9,769 bases of DNA, from NCBI GenBank assembly GCA_964569055.1, contig CAZMSZ010000290.1, positions 1 through 9,769 of the forward strand. Reading direction: 5' to 3'. The notes beneath the pieces are model-generated. The model was given only the letters and a program-made list of their open reading frames with translations, did not search any database and was not told the origin of the DNA. This document shows, one piece after another, positions 5,474 through 9,769 of the stretch. The position numbers were made by a program, and so were the translations under genes. This DNA comes from JAWLGW01 sp964569055 (GTDB lineage: Bacteria; Planctomycetota; J058). The first letter of the stretch is position 1. Each line of letters opens with the position of its first letter.

Positions 5474-6694
5474 TCAACGCACCAGGTCGCTCAGGGCCGG
5501 GGGCCCGAGGACCGCCAGGCCGAAGCCGCCCACCAGCACCGCGAACCGCTGGCGGGGCGTCGGTCGGACCGCTCCGCCGCTCCACACGGCCACGCCGACG
5601 GTGACGAGCGACACCGCCGCGACGGCGCTCCCGATCAGCACCAGCCAGGCCGCCGTGTCGGTGCGCGCCAGCGGGTGGAGCTCGCGGATCGCCTCGATCA
5701 GCGCGATCACCCGCGGCCTCAGCTCCCAATTCGAGAGCACCAGATAGCCCGCGAGCAACGTGATCACCGGCGCGGTGGCGAAGGCCGGGACGAAGTCGGG
5801 GAGCGCGGGCGGGCGGGCGGGCCCGACCGCCCGGGTGTTCGCGAGCAGCGCGCGCAGGACCTCGATCGCCAGCCCGAGGCCGAGCCCGAGCGCCAGCGCG
5901 TACCCCAGGGCCGCGAGCGAGCGCAGCATGACGGCGGCGGACGCCTCGAACACGAACACGGGCCCGCCCAGCAGCCCGGCGAGCTTGATCACCGCACCCG
6001 CCATCAGACCGGCGCCGATCGTGACCCGGGACACGCGGGCGCGCGCGGCTCGGTGCGCCACGAGCAGGAGCAGGGCCAGCCCGCCGGCGCAGGCCGCGGC
6101 GCCCAGCAGCTTGATCAGCGCCACGCCGGTGGAGTCCAGCGGCCAACGAGGCGGGCGGGCGAGGTACTGAGCCAGCCCCGCGGCTCCGACCAGGAGCGGG
6201 ATCGCGAGGGCGATCGGCCGCGCCCACCCCCAGTCCGGCGGGCTGGACGAGATCGGATCGACGTCCCGAGGCCTGCCTCGCACCAGGGGCACGACCCCGG
6301 CGAACACGGCGCCGATCATGGCGCCGAGGGTCGCGCCGAAGAGGAGGGGCAAGCCCGCGTCCTTGGGCCCCCAGCCACGGGGCGTGAGCAGGGCGAGGAG
6401 CGCGCAGAGGGCGCCGGCGAGCGCCCAGGTCGCGCACGGTGCCAGCGGCTCGACGCGGAGGCGGCGCTCGTACAGCGCGAGCACGAGGAGCGCTCCCGGC
6501 ACGGCGGTCAGGAGAGCCCCGCCCCCGCAGCCCCACAGGACCTCGAGCGCCGAGAACCCTCCCTCGTGCAGGTGCAGGTGCAGGCTCCCGGGGCGCTCCC
6601 ACGTCCGCCCCACCGCGACGGCGTAGAGCGCCCGCTGGCCACCCGCCAGCGCGCCCAGGGCCACGAGCAGGGCGAACAGCCAGCGAGCCCGCAC
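5474..6694 (-). CDS. Polytopic membrane protein, last gene of the lepB operon
   Basis: A 406-residue hydrophobic protein with roughly ten or eleven predicted membrane helices. I do not recognise a family. After helix 1 (WLFALLVALGALAGG) comes a His-rich external segment, SLHLHLHEGG (about residues 37-46), then FSALEVLWGCGGGALLTAVPGALL, a cluster of helices, and a C-terminal part with GLMAGAVIKLAGLLGGPVF, LGYALALGLGLGLAIEVL and WLVLIGSAVAAVSLVTV. Its first ~130 residues follow the same helix and loop order as the neighbour encoded just upstream (6696-7460), suggesting paralogy. GTG 6694 is chosen because it starts one base after the neighbour's TAG stop (TAG-C-GTG), which implies translational coupling. 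ATG 6742 in the same frame would overlap the neighbour by 47 bases and add a Cys/Ser-rich stretch unlike a membrane protein N-terminus. Confidence 0.78.
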   Translation of the reverse strand: MRARWLFALLVALGALAGGQRALYAVAVGRTWERPGSLHLHLHEGGFSALEVLWGCGGGALLTAVPGALLVLALYERRLRVEPLAPCATWALAGALCALLALLTPRGWGPKDAGLPLLFGATLGAMIGAVFAGVVPLVRGRPRDVDPISSSPPDWGWARPIALAIPLLVGAAGLAQYLARPPRWPLDSTGVALIKLLGAAACAGGLALLLLVAHRAARARVSRVTIGAGLMAGAVIKLAGLLGGPVFVFEASAAVMLRSLAALGYALALGLGLGLAIEVLRALLANTRAVGPARPPALPDFVPAFATAPVITLLAGYLVLSNWELRPRVIALIEAIRELHPLARTDTAAWLVLIGSAVAAVSLVTVGVAVWSGGAVRPTPRQRFAVLVGGFGLAVLGPPALSDLVR

Positions 6695-6695
6695 G

Positions 6696-7460
6696 CTACC
6701 GACCGAGCAGCAGGATCGAGACGACGGGGAGGCCCAGCACACCGACCACGAACCCGCTCAGCAGGCCCGTCGCGCGCTGGGCGCGGCCGAGCTCGCCCGA
6801 CGACGGGCGCCGCGCCGAGTAGGCGCAGCTCATGGCCAGGCAGCCGGCGACCACGCTCCCGCCGATCATGAAGCGGGCGTGCAGGTCGCCCAGCGTCCAG
6901 GGCGCGACCTCCTGCACGAGGTTCACCAGCGCTCGCGGGCCGCCCGTCACCGCCATCAGGAGCAGCAGAAGGAGCGGCGCCAGGGCGAGGGCGCGCGCGC
7001 TCGCCAGGGCCAGCTCGTGCGCGGGGAGGCCCCCCTCCCAGGCCGGGGCCTCGGACCGCGTGGCGGGCTCCTCTGGCGCCGCGCTGCGCGCGGCGCGCAG
7101 GATCCCGATCACCAGCCCCGCGATGACGCCCAGGACGGCGCCGATCGGGACGGTCTGGAGGAGCCCGGCGAGGCTGAAGCGCGGCGCGGCCGCGACGAGC
7201 GCGCCGATGAGCAGGGCGCCCACCAGCGCTCCCGCCGCGGCGCACCGCCCGTCCGGGCGAGCGCGCAAGACGCGCAGCAGCCCGCCGAGCATCACCGCCG
7301 GCCCGAGGGCGCACAGCGCCCCGACCACGGCCACGAACATCGCCTTCTCCCACAGGAGCTCGCTCCGCGCCGCGCGGAGCTGGCCGCCGAGCTCGTTCAG
7401 GAACCCGGCCGCGCCGGCGAGGAGCAGCACCAGCACCGCGCCGCGGACGGCCGACCTCAC
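6696..7460 (-). CDS. Polytopic membrane protein in the lepB operon
   Basis: A 254-residue protein with about seven predicted membrane helices and no family I recognise. Helix 1 (AVRGAVLVLLLAGAAGFL) is followed by ELGGQLRAARSELLWEK, then VAVVGALCALGPAVMLGGLL, a basic turn (RARPDGR), AAAGALVGALLIGALVAAA, and PIGAVLGVIAGLVIGIL. An acidic/Ala-rich cytosolic or external loop (AARSAAPEEPATRSEAP) separates these from a second half containing RALALAPLLLLLLMAV, MIGGSVVAGCLAM and LLSGFVVGVLGLPVV. The first half resembles the N-terminal part of the next gene. GTG 7460 is the start because its bases overlap the previous gene's TGA (GTGA, 7460-7457), a classic coupled junction. Open frame extending upstream to 7541 gives a basic, non-membrane-like N-terminus that is unlikely to be made. 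Confidence 0.78.
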   Translation of the reverse strand: MRSAVRGAVLVLLLAGAAGFLNELGGQLRAARSELLWEKAMFVAVVGALCALGPAVMLGGLLRVLRARPDGRCAAAGALVGALLIGALVAAAPRFSLAGLLQTVPIGAVLGVIAGLVIGILRAARSAAPEEPATRSEAPAWEGGLPAHELALASARALALAPLLLLLLMAVTGGPRALVNLVQEVAPWTLGDLHARFMIGGSVVAGCLAMSCAYSARRPSSGELGRAQRATGLLSGFVVGVLGLPVVSILLLGR

Positions 7461-7732
7461 GGCCGCGCCTCCGCGGGGGCGCTCGCCGCGGCCGCGCGCT
7501 CCGCCAGCAGCTGCTCGGGCGTGATCCCACGCGCGAGGCACTCGCGCCGCAGCTCGCGCACCTCCTGCTGCGCCGTCGTCGCTCCGCAGCAGGTGCGCGG
7601 CACCATCAGCATGCCCGTCCCGACCAGGGTCAGGAGCCCGCCCCCGAGCCCCACCACGAACAACCCGGCCAGCTCGCGCAGCGCGGCGCGCACCGGCGTC
7701 ACCTCCCCGACCACGTGCTCGACCTCGTCCAC
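7457..7732 (-). CDS. Small single-helix membrane protein downstream of lepB
   Basis: About 91 residues. A short acidic N-terminus (DEVEHVVGEV) leads into one Gly/Leu-rich membrane helix (about 21-44, LAGLFVVGLGGGLLTLVGTG). Then comes a Cys pair (PRTCCGA, C48-C49) and a charged, probably helical C-terminal region (AQQEVRELRRECLARG, EQLLAERAAAA). No family is recognised. GTG 7732 is preferred because AGGAGG (7737-7742) lies four bases upstream. GTG 7750, overlapping the lepB stop as GTGA, would add six residues and is nearly as plausible. The gene sits between lepB and a membrane protein gene whose start overlaps its stop, so it is part of the same operon. The adjacent cysteines could bind metal, be lipid-modified or be disulfide-linked; nothing in the sequence decides this. 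Confidence 0.72.
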   Translation of the reverse strand: MDEVEHVVGEVTPVRAALRELAGLFVVGLGGGLLTLVGTGMLMVPRTCCGATTAQQEVRELRRECLARGITPEQLLAERAAAASAPAEARP

Positions 7733-7746
7733 GACGCCTCCTCTCC

Positions 7747-8364
7747 TCACCACAGCCACTCCCAGCGCGAGGGCGGCCACACGATCGCGACCACGCGCCC
7801 GCGCACGCGGTCCTGCGGCAGCTCGCCCACGAACCTGCTGTCCCACGAGTCCGTCTGGTGGTCGCCGAGCACGAACAGCCCGCCCGCGACCTCGTACGCG
7901 GCGTGCTCCTCGGGCTTGGGGCGCAGCCGGCCTGCGCGCAGGTAGCGCACCGGCGGCGCCCCGTCGACCGCGCCGAGCACCCGCCCGTCGACCTCGAGCG
8001 CGCCGTCCACCACCCGCAGGCGCTCGCCCGGATACGCGACCACCCGCTTGACGATCGTCTGCCCCTCCGAGGAGCGGAACACGACCATTCGGAACCGCGG
8101 CGGCGGGGCGAGCCGCGGCGAGAGGCGCTCGGTCAGCACCCAGTCGTTGTCGGTGCGGTCGGGCTCGCCGCGCAGCGTCGGCGCCATGGAGCCCGACACC
8201 ACCTCGGACAGGTCGAACCCGGCGTGGAACACCAGCAGCAGCGCCCCGCTCACCGCCAGGGTGCGCTCGAGCAGCCGCAGCGCGCGACGGAGCGGGCTCG
8301 GGCGCCGGGGGCGGGCCGTGGCCGCCGGGACATCGAGATCGGTGCAGCTCGCCGAGTCCGCCAT
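7747..8364 (-). CDS. lepB: Signal peptidase I (S26 family)
   Basis: A 205-residue membrane-bound serine protease that removes signal peptides from exported proteins on the outer face of the inner membrane. A Pro/Arg-rich cytosolic tail (1-33) is followed by one membrane anchor (about 34-50, TLAVSGALLLVFHAGF). Catalytic motifs follow in order: VSGSMAPTL with Ser nucleophile S59, IVKRVVAYPGE with general base K106, and VLGDHQTDSWDSRFVG (box E, 165-180). The usual GDN is GDH here. The protein ends soon after RGRVVAIVWPP. With a single anchor and a short cap it resembles the compact bacterial form rather than the E. coli two-helix form. ATG 8364 has GGGAG five bases upstream. It is the first gene of a four-gene minus-strand operon running to 5474 whose other products are all membrane proteins. 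Confidence 0.93.
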   Translation of the reverse strand: MADSASCTDLDVPAATARPRRPSPLRRALRLLERTLAVSGALLLVFHAGFDLSEVVSGSMAPTLRGEPDRTDNDWVLTERLSPRLAPPPRFRMVVFRSSEGQTIVKRVVAYPGERLRVVDGALEVDGRVLGAVDGAPPVRYLRAGRLRPKPEEHAAYEVAGGLFVLGDHQTDSWDSRFVGELPQDRVRGRVVAIVWPPSRWEWLW

Positions 8365-8545
8365 GCGCGCTCCCGAGCCCTTCGGCAGGCCCGACGACTC
8401 CCTTCAGACCCGCGAGCGCGGCGTCGGTTCGGTCCGCGCCGGAGGTTTTCGAAGCTGGGGCCCCTGCGAGGAGCTCGAGGAGAGCGCGACGGGATCCGGC
8501 TCACGCTCCGCGCGACCGACTGACTTCCGTCCAGGGCTTCAACAC

Positions 8546-8557
8546 GGCCGCGCGGCC
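8546..8557. promoter_or_regulatory. 12-bp palindrome upstream of imuA
   Basis: GGCCGCGCGGCC is self-complementary and ends 16 bases before the Shine-Dalgarno of imuA. imuA/imuB genes are usually LexA-controlled, so an operator here is possible, but the sequence matches no LexA box I know, and such palindromes arise by chance in GC-rich DNA. Confidence 0.25.
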
Positions 8558-8586
8558 TGTTAGGGTGGTGTTCGGAGGCCGCCCGC

Positions 8587-9228
8587 GTGTTCGCGTCGGT
8601 GTTACCCCTGGTCCCGTGGAAGCTGCTCGACCCCTGGGGGGGCGCGCCGCGCTCCACCGGGTGGCCCGCGCTGGACGCGGCGCTCGGGGGTGGGGTGCCG
8701 CGGGCCGGGCTGGTCGAGGTGGTGAGCGAGCGCGGCGGGCAAGGCGCGCTGACCCTCGCGCTCGCGCTGGCCGCCCGGGCCGAGGGCGAGGGCGGGGTCG
8801 TGCTGGTGGACGCGGTGGCCGACCGGCTGCTCCCCGGCCGGGGCTGGCCCGCGGGCGCCTTGCGGGTGCGCCCGCGCAGCGCCCGCGAGGCGCTCGAGGT
8901 GCTCGAGCGCGCGCTCCGCTGCGGCGGGGTGGCGGCGGCGGTCGGCTGGCTCGGGCGGGCGCGGGAGCTCGACCTCGCGCAGGGCGCGCGGCTGCGCCAG
9001 GCCTGCCGCGCCGGCGGCACGCTGGGGCTCCTGATCACGCAGGCCTCCCCCCGCGCCAGCGGCGCCGCCGGCGCCCCCGTCCGGCTGCGGGTCGCGCGCG
9101 AGGCCTGCCCCGGCGCGGGCCCCGAGCGCCTGCGCGTGCAGGTCGAGCGCGCCCGCGGCGCCCCGGCGGGCGGCGAGCCCGTCGTCGTGGAGGTGGGGAG
9201 GGACGCTCCGCCAACAGCAGACCCATGA
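8587..9228 (+). CDS. imuA: ImuA (SulA/RecA-like) translesion mutasome protein
   Basis: A 213-residue RecA-fold protein. In the ImuA-ImuB-DnaE2 mutasome it acts with ImuB as an accessory factor for error-prone bypass of DNA damage. The start region PWGGAPRSTGWPALDAALGGGVPRAGLVEVV (17-46) is typical of ImuA/SulA-like proteins. The Walker A position reads SERGGQGALTLAL (48-60) and lacks the Lys and Ser/Thr of a working P-loop. GGVVLVDAVADRLLP (69-83) matches the next RecA strand. RCGGVAAAVGWLGRARELDL (111-130) is an ImuA-like core. ATP binding is therefore doubtful, while a structural role remains plausible. GTG 8587 is supported by GGAGG at 8574-8578, eight bases upstream. The following gene is imuB, which supports the assignment. 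The spacer to imuB is unusually long (140 bp). Divergent lepB lies 222 bp upstream. Confidence 0.82.
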   Translation: MFASVLPLVPWKLLDPWGGAPRSTGWPALDAALGGGVPRAGLVEVVSERGGQGALTLALALAARAEGEGGVVLVDAVADRLLPGRGWPAGALRVRPRSAREALEVLERALRCGGVAAAVGWLGRARELDLAQGARLRQACRAGGTLGLLITQASPRASGAAGAPVRLRVAREACPGAGPERLRVQVERARGAPAGGEPVVVEVGRDAPPTADP

Positions 9229-9368
9229 GATTCGCACCCGGTCGGCCCGCCCTGCCGGCGGACGAAACGCTCTTTGGCGAAGCTCTTCTTTTTGTTGATA
9301 TTCATATTGTTGTTCGCTGTTGATATTCCGTGTTGTCTTAATCCTTGCGTCAACCCTCGCCTATTCCC
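9229..9368. other. AT-rich spacer between imuA and imuB
   Basis: Where overlap or tight spacing is usual, 140 bp separate imuA and imuB. The stretch 9268-9345 is rich in T (CTTCTTTTTGTTG, CATATTGTTG) and holds two direct copies of TGTTGATATT. A frame from TTG 9274 encodes a hydrophobic start but runs into the imuB frame region without sense, so I do not call it a gene. The spacer may hold a promoter for imuB or an inserted repeat. Confidence 0.6.
9293..9327. repeat. TGTTGATATT direct repeat, two copies
   Basis: Identical ten-mers at 9293-9302 and 9318-9327, 25 bp apart, each followed by TC/CC. The same ten-mer occurs at 2774-2783, and its complement at 2675-2684, in the AT-rich palindrome. 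I found no other copy in the window. Confidence 0.75.
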
Positions 9369-9769
9369 ATGCGCGCCCTCGCCCTCCACCTCCCCACGCT
9401 CGGCCTCGACCTGTGGGGCCGCGAGGAGCCCGCCTCGCGGGCGCGGGCGCTGGTCGAGGCGCGCGGCGCGCGCCAGTGGGTGGTGAGCTGCTCGCGCGAG
9501 GCGCTCGCGGCGGGCGCCCTCCCCGGCATGGCCCTCGACGAGGCGCGCGGGCGCGCGGGTGAGCTCGAGGCGCGGGCGCGCGACCCCGCGCTCGAGCGCG
9601 AGGCGCTCGAGGGGCTGGCCGCCTGGGCCTACGCGGAGCTGAGCCCGCGGGTGGCGCTCGAGCAGGGCGCGCTCCTGATCGACCTCGCCGGGACCGAGCG
9701 GCTCCACCGGGACGAGGCCGTGGTGGTGAGGCGCCTGCTCGCGCTCGCCCGGGCGCGCGGCCTGACCGC
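9369..9769 (+). CDS. imuB: ImuB, Y-family-like DNA polymerase (partial, 5' end only)
   Basis: The first 133 residues of a Y-family polymerase-like protein, cut by the window edge. It opens MRALALHLPTLGLDLW, followed by ARQWVVSCSREALAAGALPGMALDEARGRAGELEARARDPALE, LAAWAYAELSPRVALEQGALLIDLAGTERLH and VVVRRLLALARARGL, the usual order of ImuB N-terminal domains. The acidic residues that hold metal in active Y-family polymerases are missing: the first motif has HLPTL in place of the FxDxD pattern, and the SxDE motif reads ALEQG. This is expected of ImuB, which in known mutasomes is a non-polymerising hub linking DnaE2, ImuA and the sliding clamp. No strong Shine-Dalgarno precedes ATG 9369. The start is fixed by the family N-terminus. 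A dnaE2 gene would be expected beyond the window. Confidence 0.87.
   Translation, partial: MRALALHLPTLGLDLWGREEPASRARALVEARGARQWVVSCSREALAAGALPGMALDEARGRAGELEARARDPALEREALEGLAAWAYAELSPRVALEQGALLIDLAGTERLHRDEAVVVRRLLALARARGLT

Noticed and set aside
5675..6871. A long plus-strand open frame opposite the membrane protein genes
   Set aside because: It is rich in Arg, Gln, Glu and Gly with no domain, the typical shadow of hydrophobic genes on the other strand.
8365..8586. Possible small gene or RNA between lepB and imuA
   Set aside because: No frame has a convincing start or domain and no tRNA-like fold was seen. It is best read as a divergent promoter region.
9274..9486. A frame with a signal-peptide-like start (MAKLFFLLIFILLF)
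   Set aside because: The hydrophobicity comes from the T-rich spacer. The frame overlaps imuB out of phase and has no good ribosome binding site.
8250..9707. A 485-codon minus-strand frame across imuA, the spacer and imuB
   Set aside because: Antisense to two recognisable genes and low complexity apart from an Asn/Lys stretch that merely reads the AT-rich spacer.
1..9769. CRISPR array, phage or transposon
   Set aside because: No regularly spaced repeat with unique spacers, no integrase or transposase motif, and no terminal inverted repeats flanking a gene cargo were found.

Overview
This is a very GC-rich bacterial chromosomal window: coding DNA is tightly packed, third codon positions are almost all G or C, several genes start with GTG, and long antisense open frames abound. 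The gene content (eukaryotic-type S-adenosylmethionine decarboxylase, a DUF4190-like small membrane protein, an ImuA/ImuB mutagenesis pair, a multi-domain secreted peptidoglycan hydrolase) would fit a high-GC Myxococcota- or Planctomycetota-like genome. No rRNA or other phylogenetic marker is present, so that placement is a guess. I see no phage, transposase, CRISPR, rRNA or tRNA gene.

Layout. Positions 1-482 hold no convincing gene but are rich in repeats, palindromes and a double 19-bp dyad ahead of a 122-residue membrane protein (483-851, +), which is followed by a strong hairpin. Next comes a 541-residue exported cell-wall hydrolase (1031-2656, +) combining a SleB-like module, two peptidoglycan-binding repeats and a VanY-type zinc carboxypeptidase. 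It converges on a eukaryotic-type AdoMet decarboxylase gene (2804-3751, -). The gap between them is filled by a roughly 130-bp AT-rich imperfect palindrome. Upstream of the decarboxylase, on the same strand, is an SDR-like NAD(P)-binding protein (3842-4789, -). Divergent from that is a four-helix membrane protein (4949-5473, +).

Positions 5474-8364 (-) form one tightly coupled operon read right to left: signal peptidase I (lepB), a 91-residue single-helix protein, and two polytopic membrane proteins that share an N-terminal layout. Genes overlap or abut (GTGA; TAG-C-GTG). After a 222-bp divergent gap, imuA (8587-9228, +) and the start of imuB (9369 to the window edge, +) encode non-catalytic parts of the ImuABC/DnaE2 translesion mutasome. 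They are separated by an unusual AT-rich 140-bp spacer.

The most unexpected non-coding signal is the ten-mer TGTTGATATT. It occurs four times in the window, only in the two AT-rich islands: once in each arm of the palindrome at 2665-2793 and twice as a direct repeat between imuA and imuB. This looks like a dispersed AT-rich element family. No clearly new biological system can be claimed from this window alone. The best leads are this element, the double dyad at 338-379 and the lepB-linked membrane operon.
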